From: Cyclobacteriaceae bacterium
GTDB lineage: Bacteria; Bacteroidota; Bacteroidia; Cytophagales; Cyclobacteriaceae
DNA: 64,000 nt
NCBI GenBank assembly: GCA_016787645.1
Contig: JAEUUF010000013.1
Coordinates: 62,001 to 126,000 of the forward strand
Reading direction: 5' to 3'
A model generated the notes under the pieces. The model was not told where the DNA came from, made no database searches, and was given only the letters and a program-made list of their open reading frames with translations. The position numbers and the translations under genes were made by a program. This document shows positions 24,735-33,544 of this stretch, one piece after another (positions within the stretch are counted from its first letter, which is position 1; each line of letters starts with the position of its first letter).

Positions 24735-26879
24735 TCATTTCGCCGGACCCTTTTCGATATAGTCAAGTCTTGCCAATCCCGCGTCGGGGTTCTGGGTATA
24801 CCATCCCGTACCATATTCCAGCATATAAAGTCTTCCGTCGGGGCCGACTTCCAGGTCAATCATCGAATTGGTCTTGATCGAGGGTGCAAAAGGTTCCAGC
24901 CTGTCAAAGTCACCGTTGGGTGCCAGCGTAACGGCTTTCATCCAGCCCCGCATCCAATCGTAAATGATGACTTTGCCATCGTAGTAATCGGGCAGGCGAG
25001 TCTCCTTGGGAAACCGGTCAACATAGTACGCTGGTCCAGCCATTGCATTCCTTCCGCCCTTCCCTACCTGGGGAAACTCAACAGAATTTCCATAGGGATA
25101 CCAAATGAATGCAGGCGATACAGGAGGGAGCTCTCTCAGGCCGGTGTTATTCCGCGAATCGTTGATAGGATGTTGCGGATCAAACGCTGGTCCGCTTTTT
25201 CCGGTGACATAGTCATAGGCGTGATACGGATAATTATTGCCCACAAAAAGCGGCCATCCAAAGAAGCCTGCCTGGCGTGCCTGGTTCAACTCATCATATC
25301 CTCTCGGCCCCCGTGTGGCCAGGCTGTCGTACGATGCATCTGGTCCCACTTCGCCCCAATAGAGATATCCTGTTTTCTGATCGATCGAAATCCGGTAAGG
25401 GTTTCTGTTGCCCATGACATAGATTTCAGGCCGCGTCTTGGGAGTACCCTTCGGGAAGAGATTTCCTTCGGGGATAGAATAACTGCCATCCTCATTGACC
25501 CGGATACGTAAAATTTTTCCCCGGAGGTCGTTCGTATTACCGGAAGATCGACGGGCATCATATTGCTCATGACCCGGTGTATCATTCAGCGGTCCATAAC
25601 CACTATTGACATACTTCTGGCCAGGCTCATCAAAGGGTGTGGCATTATCCCCGGTGGAGAGGAACAAAAGTCCATCTGAACTAAACGCGATCGACCCGCC
25701 GGTGTGACAGCAGATTTCACGTTGGGACTTAACTTCCAGGATGATCTTTTCTGAACTGCGCAAGATTGTGTCACTTTCCAGGGTGAAGCGGGAAAGTCTG
25801 TTTACGGAAGCACTTATCGGACTGTAATAGAGATAAACCCAATGGTTCTTTTCGAAGTTGGGATCCTTGGCCAGGCCCAGCAGGCCCTCTTCCACATTGA
25901 CCCCAGTCGCCTTGGCTTTACAGTAAACATCCAGAAAGCCAACCTGCTTTACCTGCTTTGTGGTGTTCTTATAGAGAAGAATTTGTCCCCTGCGTTGTAC
26001 GATGAGAATGTCCAGGTTGGGCAGGATGGTCATTTCGGTGGGTTCATAGAAGCGGCCGCCGAGGGCAAGTTGAGTCTTGACAAACTGGTTATCCTCTGGC
26101 GGAAACTGCGAGTGCGCTTTACTGTAATCCAGTTTGATGTTCTTGCCCATTGCATATTGAATACCTCCCAGCAAGTGTTTCAGGAACGATTCTTCCTGGT
26201 ATGTCTCTTCGGTATGCCCCATGGCCGTATAGAAAGCGCGGCCCCCATCCACCTCATGATACCAACTCATAGGATGACCGGGACCATTGGTGCCACCTTG
26301 ATAGGAGGCCTCATCGATGGCAATAACCACGTGAAGATCCGGGCTGATTTTCTTGAAGTTGTACAACTCGTCCTTGCGCTGCCAAACCGTATCCGTAAAA
26401 AATGAAGTGGACTGATGATCGCGTTCTTTGATAATGAAGCGCGCTTCCTGGGGTTCGGGGTGGCCATTAAAATACCCGCCGACAAGTCTCCCGTACCATC
26501 CCCAGTCATACTCGGTATCCGCGGCAGCATGAATGCCAACAAATCCGCCTCCTGCCTGTATATAGCGCTCAAAAGCGGCCTCCTGCCGATAGTCGAGCAC
26601 ATCGCCGGTTGTATTCACGAACATGACCGCCGCATACTTCTTGAGATTTGCATCGTTGAATTTGGATGCCTCCTTCGTCGTGTCAATCTCAAATCCATTT
26701 TCATCAGCCAATTTTCTTATGGCTGCCAGGGCAGCGGGAATGGAAGCATGGTGGTAATCGGCATCCCTGGCAAAAACCAGAACGCGCGCCTTGCTTGTCC
26801 GCAAACCATCACAAGATTGCAATTGCAGCATGAGCAGCCATAGGGCGCCCAGCAGGTATCTTTTCATGAGCTTGTTCAT
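24735..26879 (-). CDS. ThuA-domain / PQQ-type glucose-sorbosone dehydrogenase fusion lipoprotein
   Basis: The product is a lipoprotein: MKRYLLGALWLLMLQLQSC gives a lipobox at LQSC. A ThuA-like domain (about residues 25-245 of the mature numbering) follows: RVLVFARDADYHHASIPAALAAIRKL, GGGFVGIHAAADTEYDWGWYGRLVGGYF and YHEVDGGRAFYTAMGHTEETY. Then comes a beta-propeller dehydrogenase domain: ILLYKNTTKQVKQVGFLDV, GGSIAFSSDGLLFLSTGDN, LRGKILRIRVNEDGSYSIPEGNLFP and GYLYWGEVGPDAS. The family oxidises sugars with PQQ. ThuA domains are linked to keto-sugar metabolism. The start is 26879 or 26867; the frame is open upstream to 26975 but that part is not family-like. Both domains seem intact. It faces the outer membrane or periplasm. 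Confidence 0.88.
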   Translation of the reverse strand: MNKLMKRYLLGALWLLMLQLQSCDGLRTSKARVLVFARDADYHHASIPAALAAIRKLADENGFEIDTTKEASKFNDANLKKYAAVMFVNTTGDVLDYRQEAAFERYIQAGGGFVGIHAAADTEYDWGWYGRLVGGYFNGHPEPQEARFIIKERDHQSTSFFTDTVWQRKDELYNFKKISPDLHVVIAIDEASYQGGTNGPGHPMSWYHEVDGGRAFYTAMGHTEETYQEESFLKHLLGGIQYAMGKNIKLDYSKAHSQFPPEDNQFVKTQLALGGRFYEPTEMTILPNLDILIVQRRGQILLYKNTTKQVKQVGFLDVYCKAKATGVNVEEGLLGLAKDPNFEKNHWVYLYYSPISASVNRLSRFTLESDTILRSSEKIILEVKSQREICCHTGGSIAFSSDGLLFLSTGDNATPFDEPGQKYVNSGYGPLNDTPGHEQYDARRSSGNTNDLRGKILRIRVNEDGSYSIPEGNLFPKGTPKTRPEIYVMGNRNPYRISIDQKTGYLYWGEVGPDASYDSLATRGPRGYDELNQARQAGFFGWPLFVGNNYPYHAYDYVTGKSGPAFDPQHPINDSRNNTGLRELPPVSPAFIWYPYGNSVEFPQVGKGGRNAMAGPAYYVDRFPKETRLPDYYDGKVIIYDWMRGWMKAVTLAPNGDFDRLEPFAPSIKTNSMIDLEVGPDGRLYMLEYGTGWYTQNPDAGLARLDYIEKGPAK

Positions 26880-27095
26880 AAGGTGGAGATGTATAACATC
26901 AGTGTAAAATAGCACAACTACTTTCCCCATAAAAAGGGATTTTACAAATACCTGGCTCACTATAACCAAGGACATTCAAAGAGATGCTTCGTGCTCCTGC
27001 GGTCACTCCCCGGCCGACCGTAATTATTACATGATCGGGCCCTAACCTCACGGTTGTACTGAGAGCCTCTTGTAATACTTACTCAATAAATACTC

Positions 27096-27120
27096 ATGTG
27101 TTGCAAAATTTGCAACACAT
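27096..27120. promoter_or_regulatory. Perfect 25-bp palindrome, probable regulator binding site
   Basis: ATGTGTTGCAAA and TTTGCAACACAT are exact inverted copies around a single A. The site sits just upstream of a -7 element for the plus-strand lipoprotein gene and about 215 bp from the start of the divergent ThuA fusion. It has no T-run, so an operator is more likely than a terminator. No regulator gene is adjacent. Confidence 0.6.
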
Positions 27121-27137
27121 CCGCGATAATATCGTCG

Positions 27138-27145
27138 TAGATTTG
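27138..27145 (+). promoter_or_regulatory. -7 promoter element of the BACON lipoprotein gene
   Basis: TAGATTTG matches the Bacteroidota -7 consensus TAnnTTTG exactly. It lies 70 bp before the likely ATG and 17 bp after the 25-bp palindrome, so a protein on the palindrome would affect this promoter. Confidence 0.5.
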
Positions 27146-27215
27146 GTCAGTAATCAATTACAGCAGCTATCACTTCAATCCTATGCTGTCAACCCTTCCA
27201 TATGGATCGAAACTC

Positions 27216-28856
27216 ATGCAGCCAAGGAGCCTTACCTTCTCGCTCTGGCTTACAATTATCCTCCTGGCTTTAGCGGCATGTAAGAAGGAGGAAGGTTTCG
27301 ATGTAATCAAGGCCACTGCAGAGCCAGCCTCACTTGTGCTAACCAGCGAATCACCGTCTGCTGACATCACACTTTTTGCCTCAACACTAACTCAGCCGGA
27401 GCATTTACCGTGGCGTGTTACTGCTCTTTCAAATTGGCTTACGGTAGTCCCGATGCAAGGAGACCTTACTGTAAACAACCAGGCAACGGTAATAGCGAAT
27501 AGCCAATCCCTTTTTACCGGTATACACAACGGGGAGGTCATGATCTCAGTTTCCGGAAAAACAGTTGTCATTCCCGTCACGTTTGAGGTCACCCAATCAG
27601 AGATTATCAACATGACACCTGACTCAATACTGCTGAACTACGACGAGAACAGCAAGAGTGCCGTGCTCAAGAACAACAGTAATCAAACGTTGGCTTGGCA
27701 GCTTACGCCGTCCGCTGCATTTCTATCCGTCACTCCTTCAACCGGTTCATTGGCTGCCAACCAGTCCGTAACCATTACAGTTAATGTTAACCGAAATGGG
27801 CTTGATAATTTAACTTACACAGAGCACCTCAATCTTCTGGTGAACGGGTCACCCAGCGCAGATTTCAAAGTAGTCGTTCTGAATTTTAAGGAAACCAAAA
27901 TACTCCTGGAAGGGCTTGTCATAGACGCGGAATACGATCGGGTACACGATCAACTTGTGGTTGTTACTAATCAATCCAAGCTCCTGAAGGTTGATCCTAT
28001 TTCTAAGGCTATTGCGTCTGTGAATCTTTCGCTACCACCAACCTGTGTTTCCGTCGGAATGAATGGTCAATATGCCGCGGTAGGCCATGACGGGTGGGTC
28101 TCGGTGGTCAATCTGACATCCATGCAGGTAGAATCAACGTATGCCGTTTCAACAAATGCGATTGATATTGTACTGGCCCCCAACTTCTGGGCCTATGTAT
28201 TTCCCAAGACAGATCAATGGGAACATATCCGATGCATCAATCTTCAAAACGGTTCTGAGGTTTTGCACACAGGCTTTTCCATCTACGCCGGCACAAAGGC
28301 CAAACTCCATCCTTCGGGGCAATATATCTACGGAGCAAACAATGGTCTATCCCCAAGCGATGTTGAAAAATACAGTATCAGCGGAGGAACGGCCACCTAC
28401 CTTTACGATAGTCCCTACCATGGAGATTATCCCATGAGCGGCGATCTCTGGATAAGCGATGATGGTAACAGGATGTATACCCGTGGAAGAACGGCCCTGA
28501 ACCTTTCGGCCAATCAAGCCGGTGATATGACTTACGGGGGTACCCTACCAGGCGATGCGGTTGGGATAAAGACCCTCGATCAGACATCGGTCACCAATCG
28601 GGTTTGTGCTGTAATGTTTTCCTATATGACCTATCTACCCGATAGCAACGTCAAGGTTTATTCCTATCCTTTCCTGAATCCCATAGGCACCTTGCCGCTA
28701 CCCTCGTTTATCGGCCCCAATTTTACGATTACGCCCTCTGAAGGGCATTTTGGGTTCTTTCATTCTGATGGAAAGAAGTTCTTTGTGGTCGTGAAGTCCA
28801 GCGCTCCGTTGAATACTCCTTCACCCTGGGCTGTCGCAACCCTGAACGTTGATTGA
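27216..28856 (+). CDS. Lipoprotein with BACON-like domains and a beta-propeller
   Basis: A 546-residue exported lipoprotein. The signal MQPRSLTFSLWLTIILLALAAC ends in the lipobox LAAC. Two immunoglobulin-like BACON-type modules follow. The first is PWRVTALSNWLTVVPMQGDLTVNNQATVIANSQSLFTGIHNGEVMIS; the second is LAWQLTPSAAFLSVTPSTGSLAANQSVTITVNVNRNGLDNLTYTEHLNLLVNG. The remaining 310 residues have propeller-like strands (VIDAEYDRVHDQLVVV, YAAVGHDGWVSVVNL, LHPSGQYIYGANN, DLWISDDGNRMYTRG). BACON domains bind carbohydrate or mucin in Bacteroidota, so surface binding is plausible. I chose ATG 27216 because the signal peptide starts there. Confidence 0.8.
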   Translation: MQPRSLTFSLWLTIILLALAACKKEEGFDVIKATAEPASLVLTSESPSADITLFASTLTQPEHLPWRVTALSNWLTVVPMQGDLTVNNQATVIANSQSLFTGIHNGEVMISVSGKTVVIPVTFEVTQSEIINMTPDSILLNYDENSKSAVLKNNSNQTLAWQLTPSAAFLSVTPSTGSLAANQSVTITVNVNRNGLDNLTYTEHLNLLVNGSPSADFKVVVLNFKETKILLEGLVIDAEYDRVHDQLVVVTNQSKLLKVDPISKAIASVNLSLPPTCVSVGMNGQYAAVGHDGWVSVVNLTSMQVESTYAVSTNAIDIVLAPNFWAYVFPKTDQWEHIRCINLQNGSEVLHTGFSIYAGTKAKLHPSGQYIYGANNGLSPSDVEKYSISGGTATYLYDSPYHGDYPMSGDLWISDDGNRMYTRGRTALNLSANQAGDMTYGGTLPGDAVGIKTLDQTSVTNRVCAVMFSYMTYLPDSNVKVYSYPFLNPIGTLPLPSFIGPNFTITPSEGHFGFFHSDGKKFFVVVKSSAPLNTPSPWAVATLNVD

Positions 28857-28876
28857 ATTACTACGGAGAATACTGA

Positions 28877-30424
28877 TCATACTATTATAATTCTTTGCTT
28901 AACATGATCGGAAAGCCTCAGCGAAAGTGCCACCAGGGTCAGCGTAGGGTTTGGTGCTCCGGAAGTCGCATAGCAAGCTGCACCGGCGACATAAAGGTTC
29001 TGGATACCATGAACCTGGCAGTTGGCATCCACGACCCCTTGCTTCGGGTCATCGCTCATGCGCGTGGTGCCCATGTGGTGCCAGCCGCCGTTAGTGCCTG
29101 CAGGCCACGACATATCATCCTTATCCCTGAATTGCTCGCTCAGCCGCACCCGGCCAAATCCAGCTTTCCCTACCTCTTCACCAATAATTTCATTGATTCG
29201 CCGGATGCTGCGCTTGTCCAGATCAGTCAGCTTCCAATGTAGGTTTGCACGGGGTACCCCGAGCTCATCTACTTCTGTACTGAGTAGTACGCGCGAATTC
29301 GGGTTAGGGGCCTGTTCGAGCCGGGTCTGGAATCCATATGCCCTGGCAATGCTTCCCGTGTTCTCCAACTTACCAAGACTGTCGGCCAAGTCCCAATTCC
29401 TCATCATGTTATCCCATGACTTCTTGGGATCTTCATTCTGGTAGATCTCCATCCGGGGCTTCGTGTTTTTTGTCCAGCTCAACGGATTCGGCCCTGCGGT
29501 ACCATTCAGTATTTTGTTCTCCGCCTGAACTTCCGCCGTGATGGCCAACTCGCACCATATCTTTCCCCAATTGAACAGGTCAGTGGGGAATGGCTTGAGC
29601 AGCCATAACTCCGCCGTGTTAATCTCCAGGTGCTCCATGAAATACCTGCCCACCAGGTCATGATCATTACCCAGGCCTTTCGCAGCCTGTCTGTTCGCCG
29701 CCAGCAGCATCCGTGCATTCTGGATGGCGCCACCGGCAAGGATGAAATGCTTTGCTTTCACCGTGTGCGATTTCCCGGTATGGTTCCTGATGGTCAGCCC
29801 GGTGATCGCTGAAACATTCTCACTGGCATCGATATCCACCACGGTGGCATACGTGTACAGGTGAATATTTTTTGCTTTGATAATGGTGTCTTTGTACGCC
29901 TTGCTCAGCCCGCCACTCCAGCCGTTCACGGGACTGTTCTGCCACATCTTGTGCCAGATCACCTTTTCATCCAGCGGCCATGGATTCAGGTTGGGAACCT
30001 GTTTCTGCCAATAGTCCAGGCCAAACTCATAAGGACCGAGTTTAAGTTTCTCGCAAGCCCGAGCATAAAAAGGGTCAAGGTCCTTTCGGGTAATTGGCCA
30101 CCCGCTGTTCGGCACCCAATCCCGCTTTACAAAATCAATGTTGTCAAACGGAGAGCACATCCCCGCCCAGTGGTTGGTAGTCCCACCGAAGTAAGACATC
30201 CGGTTAGACCGCATTGGGTAGTATTTCTGGCCCGTGTTTTCTCCTTTGTATAAGTCCTGGACTTTGTCGTCATATTCAAAGCCGCCGCTTTCCAGGAGAA
30301 TAACCTTATAGGGCGCATTGATCCAATCGAGGGCCATGCTGATGCCCGCGGCTCCTGCCCCTACGATGCAGAGGTCGCCTTCCAGGATGGATTGGTTCGG
30401 GAGATTTCTCGCGTCGATATGCAC
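28877..30424 (-). CDS. GMC-family FAD oxidoreductase (first copy)
   Basis: A 515-residue flavoprotein. The FAD-binding GxGxxG is G22-A-G-A-A-G27 in DLCIVGAGAAGISMAL, with ESGG at the end of the second strand. MSYFGGTTNHWAGMC and WHHMGTTRMSDDPKQGVVDANCQVHGIQNLYVAGAACYATSGAPNPTLTLVALSLRLSDHV are GMC hallmarks. Relatives oxidise sugars or sugar alcohols, such as the large subunits of fructose, sorbitol or glucoside 3-dehydrogenase. It has no signal peptide of its own. The gene before it (3-bp gap) encodes a Tat-signal small subunit, which would carry it out as a complex. Substrate unknown. Confidence 0.88.
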   Translation of the reverse strand: MHIDARNLPNQSILEGDLCIVGAGAAGISMALDWINAPYKVILLESGGFEYDDKVQDLYKGENTGQKYYPMRSNRMSYFGGTTNHWAGMCSPFDNIDFVKRDWVPNSGWPITRKDLDPFYARACEKLKLGPYEFGLDYWQKQVPNLNPWPLDEKVIWHKMWQNSPVNGWSGGLSKAYKDTIIKAKNIHLYTYATVVDIDASENVSAITGLTIRNHTGKSHTVKAKHFILAGGAIQNARMLLAANRQAAKGLGNDHDLVGRYFMEHLEINTAELWLLKPFPTDLFNWGKIWCELAITAEVQAENKILNGTAGPNPLSWTKNTKPRMEIYQNEDPKKSWDNMMRNWDLADSLGKLENTGSIARAYGFQTRLEQAPNPNSRVLLSTEVDELGVPRANLHWKLTDLDKRSIRRINEIIGEEVGKAGFGRVRLSEQFRDKDDMSWPAGTNGGWHHMGTTRMSDDPKQGVVDANCQVHGIQNLYVAGAACYATSGAPNPTLTLVALSLRLSDHVKQRIIIV

Positions 30425-30427
30425 TGT

Positions 30428-30790
30428 TCAGGAATTGGGTTGCTCAAGTGAAGCGAGGGCACATTGCCGTGCTTCGGTGGCGGAAAGTATCCAGCCATCA
30501 ACAAGAACACGGTTGCCAGAATGAAAATCCTCTGTCACTTTTTGTTCTATGCCGGCGGCATGTTCCTTCAAAAGCCGCACCAGTGCCCGCTGACTCGCTT
30601 CGTCGGGAACTAATTCCCTATACTTCTTTCCAATATTGATGATGGCTTCCTGGTCCCAGATAAGAGACAAGGCGGCGGGTTGCGCGAGAGCTTTGTCATA
30701 CGCAGCTTTCTCGAAATAACTGCACGCCGATGGAATTACCGCCGCCACTGTACCCAGGGAGGTCATTAAGACAAAATCTCTTCTTTTCAC
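30428..30790 (-). CDS. Tat-exported dehydrogenase small subunit (gluconate 2-dehydrogenase subunit 3-like)
   Basis: A 120-residue protein starting MKRRDFVLMTSLGTVAAVIPSAC. RRDFV is a twin-arginine motif before a hydrophobic stretch. The body (LIWDQEAIINIGKKYRELVPDEASQRALVRLLKEHAAGIEQKVTEDFHSGNRVLVDGWILSATEARQCALASL) looks like the small subunits paired with GMC dehydrogenases. It is immediately upstream of the GMC gene, 3 bp apart, and should escort it through the Tat system. It is shorter than the second-copy partner (221 residues). No haem motif (CXXCH) is present. Confidence 0.75.
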   Translation of the reverse strand: MKRRDFVLMTSLGTVAAVIPSACSYFEKAAYDKALAQPAALSLIWDQEAIINIGKKYRELVPDEASQRALVRLLKEHAAGIEQKVTEDFHSGNRVLVDGWILSATEARQCALASLEQPNS

Positions 30791-31013
30791 GGAAAGGGAT
30801 TAGCGATTCACATCAATGTACTGAAAATACACGGAAGAACCCGTGGCCAGTGCCTTACTTTTCAACCAGGGACAGCCATTCACGAATGATTTTTACCACG
30901 GACTTCTCCTTTGCCTTGATGTCCGCCAAGTCCTTGAAGCGTATAAGTCTCCTTCCGTCATATACACTATTTATTTATGCCAGGATAGCCTTGTCAGGAG
31001 ACGGCACAGACGT

Positions 31014-31508
31014 TTAACCATTCTCCCCTCCTGCTGATGTTCCCGAAAAGTATTTCTGAGCTCTGAACGAAAGCGGAATTCCAATGGCCACCATCAAAAC
31101 GAATGCTGCAATAATCGCCCGTTGCAGGTCGAAGGGCCGTTGGGGTACATTAGAAAGCGGGAGAACAATTCGATTCATCACAAACCAGATCACTGCGCCA
31201 TACCCAATGCCCACGACCATTCGATTGGACGTCGTTAGTCTCAACTTCGGATATAACACGAAGAACAAAACGGTCCAGGTAAAAGCGATCAGGTAATGAA
31301 AGACCAACCCGACGATGGCATACCACGCTCCACCGGTAAAAGCCGCTTCACCAAAGGCGCCGCTGGCGATATATCGCATCAGCCGCTCGATGCTTGCGCC
31401 AGCGACGACAGTCTGTATGATGGCAGCGAGGATATCAAGCGTACCTACAAGTACCCACGCACGCATAATCTCCCAGAGGAGTTTCCCGGATTGAATGGCA
31501 CTGCTCAT
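31014..31508 (-). CDS. Multi-pass membrane protein, unknown function
   Basis: The 164-residue product, from MSSAIQSGKLLWEIM, has four hydrophobic segments: AWVLVGTLDILAAIIQTVVAG, AWYAIVGLVFHYLIAFTWTVLFFVLY, MVVGIGYGAVIWFVMNRIVLPL and AIIAAFVLMVAIGIPLSF. The arrangement, with a loop containing RYIASGAFGEAAFTGG, recalls DUF1440-like membrane proteins seen in many Bacteroidota. I chose the inner ATG at 31508 because upstream residues lack family character. It stands alone. The 223 bp between it and the small-subunit gene (30791-31013) hold nothing I can identify. Confidence 0.75.
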   Translation of the reverse strand: MSSAIQSGKLLWEIMRAWVLVGTLDILAAIIQTVVAGASIERLMRYIASGAFGEAAFTGGAWYAIVGLVFHYLIAFTWTVLFFVLYPKLRLTTSNRMVVGIGYGAVIWFVMNRIVLPLSNVPQRPFDLQRAIIAAFVLMVAIGIPLSFRAQKYFSGTSAGGENG

Positions 31509-31604
31509 CGAGGATTGGATTATTGCTATACAATCATAGCGCAATAAAGCCAATCCGACATCCCTGAGGGTCAGTGATATTTGGTCCTCCTGAGTGAACT
31601 TACC

Positions 31605-32243
31605 TCATAGATTTGGCTGCGGCGTGGTGCGGAGATAAGGTTTGATTCGCTTGTGTCCCTTCGGAAACCTGGAAGGAATGTCTTCATCCTTGATGGCTGG
31701 TGCAATCACTACATCTTGTCCTTGCTCCCAATTGGCCGGTGTGGCGACCGAATAATTCGCCGTCAACTGAAGGCTGTCAATAACCCTGAGGATCTCAAAG
31801 AAGTTCCTGCCGGTTGAGGCTGGGTAGGTCAACGTGAGTTTAACCTTTTTGTCAGGACCGATGATGAATACCGAACGGACAGTGAACGTTTCATTGGCAT
31901 TCGGATGAATCATATCATAGAGGGTGGCCACCTTACGGTCTGCATCCGCAATTATGGGGAAATTAACTGTAGTGTGTTGTGTCTCATTGATGTCCTTAAT
32001 CCACTCCTGGTGCGATTTCAACGGGTCAACGCTGACGGCAAGTACTTTGGTGTTGCGACGGGCAAATTCATCCTTCAGCTTTGAGGTTACTCCCAGCTCA
32101 GTGGTGCATACTGGGGTAAAGTCGGCGGGGTGTGAAAAAAGAACTCCCCATGAATTTCCAAGCCACTCGTGAAAATGGACCGTACCCTCGGTTGTCTCTG
32201 CCGTGAAATCAGGTGCGATGTCGCCCAATCGGATCGTTGCCAT
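31605..32243 (-). CDS. Peroxiredoxin, 1-Cys Prx6-type
   Basis: A 212-residue AhpC/TSA-fold peroxidase. The peroxidatic cysteine is C46 in HPADFTPVCTTELG. KVLAVSVDPLKSHQEWIKDI, FPIIADADRKVATLYDMIHP and the C-terminal SVATPANWEQGQDVVIAPAIKDEDIPSRFPKGHKRIKPYLRTTPQP are typical of the Prx6 group. There is no other conserved cysteine, so it uses an external reductant. Its leader contains a terminator-like hairpin 48-69 nt before the start codon, a possible attenuation site. Confidence 0.95.
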   Translation of the reverse strand: MATIRLGDIAPDFTAETTEGTVHFHEWLGNSWGVLFSHPADFTPVCTTELGVTSKLKDEFARRNTKVLAVSVDPLKSHQEWIKDINETQHTTVNFPIIADADRKVATLYDMIHPNANETFTVRSVFIIGPDKKVKLTLTYPASTGRNFFEILRVIDSLQLTANYSVATPANWEQGQDVVIAPAIKDEDIPSRFPKGHKRIKPYLRTTPQPNL

Positions 32244-32587
32244 AGTTGTTTTTGTTTTGGTTGAACATTATTAAATCCTGTAAATCAAAAGAGCCCCACC
32301 AGGGTGGAGCTCAATCTATTCTCTAAAATAAAAATAAATTAATCGCCCGCTACCCCAAGGGAATATCACGCTGCTTACAGCAACAAAGGAGGGTATGGCT
32401 CAAATTCCAATTCATATCTTCATTGAATGGTTCAAAATTAAACAAGAATCGAACTTGTCCAAGTAAAACCGAGTTTATTCCTAAACACAAACCAAGGCAA
32501 GACCAAAAATTCGCTTTCGCAAACCTTTGCACTCAGGCAGGGTATCTCCTGGACTGGTTATTAGTTTGTAATTTGACAAACAATTTT
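32244..32587. other. Divergent gap between peroxiredoxin and alpha/beta hydrolase genes
   Basis: This 344-bp region is AT-rich. It holds the minus-strand hairpin at 32281-32312 and otherwise no recognised gene. A 60-codon minus frame (32350-32532) ends 38 bp before that hairpin but has no family resemblance. Promoters for both flanking genes must lie here, though I see only weak TTTG/TAATTTG candidates. Confidence 0.5.
32281..32312 (-). terminator. Terminator-like hairpin in the peroxiredoxin leader
   Basis: Read on the minus strand, GAGCTCCACC pairs with GGTGGGGCTC (one G-T pair) and TTTTGATTT follows. It is upstream of, and in the same direction as, the peroxiredoxin gene. It is therefore either a leader attenuator or the end of a short upstream transcript. 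Confidence 0.5.
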
Positions 32588-33544
32588 ATGAATACGCGGA
32601 TTATCGTAAGTCTTCTCGCAGTCCTTATCCCACTGCACACCCTCTCCCAGTCCTGGAAAGAAATAGCGGTCAAAGACTCCACCTCTCAACGTACCTTGCA
32701 CGGCACCTTGTTGATCCCTGAAACTAGGGGAAAAATTCCAGTAGCCCTCATCATTGCCGGATCCGGTCCTACCGACCGCAACGGCAACAGTGCCGCGATG
32801 AAGTCAGATTACCTGAAAATGCTTGCCGAGGGGCTGGCAGCCAACGGTATTGCATCCCTGCGTTATGATAAACGGAGCATTGGACAAAGCACGGTGGCTG
32901 TAAAAAGTGAAGAGACGATGGTCTTCGAAGATTTCATCAACGACGCCGGAAGCTGGATTGTCCAGTTGAAGAAGGATAATCGCTTTTCCAAAGTCATCGT
33001 GCTGGGCCACAGCGAAGGTTCATTGCTGGGCATGATCGCTTCGCGCGAATTCAACGCGGACGGATATGTATCCCTGGCCGGCGCAGGACGTCCGATCGAC
33101 CAAGTGCTACGCGAACAACTGGCGGCCAATAAGAACAATCCCGAAGAGCTGATTAAAAATGCCAATGAGATCTTGGATACCCTCAAACTCGGCAGGCGCC
33201 CAAAATTGATAAATCTGTATCTCCTGGCATTGTTCAGACCCAGCATCCAGCCTTTCCTTATTTCCTGGATGAAGTATGATCCAGCATTGGAAATTAAGAA
33301 ACTCACCCTACCCTTGATGATTGTGCAGGGCACCACCGATATCCAGGCCTCCATGGTTGACGCCGAACTTCTTCACCGAGCGGTACCGAAGGCGCGTTAT
33401 TTGGTGGTGGAAGGTATGAACCACGTTTTTCGGGACGCACCGATTGATCGTTCCGAAAACATTAAAGCCTACATGGATGCTACCCGGCCATTAAGCGCAA
33501 CATTGGTGCCTTCACTGGTTGAATTCATTCGCGAGGTGAAGTAA
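32588..33544 (+). CDS. Exported alpha/beta hydrolase
   Basis: A 318-residue protein with signal peptide MNTRIIVSLLAVLIPLHTLSQ. The nucleophile elbow is GHSEG with S142 (VIVLGHSEGSLLGMIA). The acid is in LPLMIVQGTTDIQAS and the histidine in VVEGMNHVFRDAP, so the triad looks complete. An oxyanion-type GSGPTDRNGN follows the first strand. Esterase or peptidase activity on an unknown periplasmic substrate is likely. ATG 32588 is chosen for the signal peptide, although the frame is open to 32423. The stop overlaps the convergent membrane-protein gene by 20 bp. Confidence 0.85.
   Translation: MNTRIIVSLLAVLIPLHTLSQSWKEIAVKDSTSQRTLHGTLLIPETRGKIPVALIIAGSGPTDRNGNSAAMKSDYLKMLAEGLAANGIASLRYDKRSIGQSTVAVKSEETMVFEDFINDAGSWIVQLKKDNRFSKVIVLGHSEGSLLGMIASREFNADGYVSLAGAGRPIDQVLREQLAANKNNPEELIKNANEILDTLKLGRRPKLINLYLLALFRPSIQPFLISWMKYDPALEIKKLTLPLMIVQGTTDIQASMVDAELLHRAVPKARYLVVEGMNHVFRDAPIDRSENIKAYMDATRPLSATLVPSLVEFIREVK

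Larger units (their letters stand above)
26880..27215. other. Divergent intergenic region with operator and promoter
   Basis: This 336-bp gap separates the ThuA-fusion gene from the BACON lipoprotein gene. Apart from the palindrome at 27096-27120, an 11-bp palindrome (CGATA-A-TATCG, 27124-27134) and the -7 element at 27138-27145, I see no gene, repeat or RNA in it. Confidence 0.6.

Noticed and set aside
32350-32532. A 60-residue minus-strand gene ending before the peroxiredoxin hairpin
   Set aside because: No family likeness, no start signal; kept only as a possibility in the finding on the hairpin.
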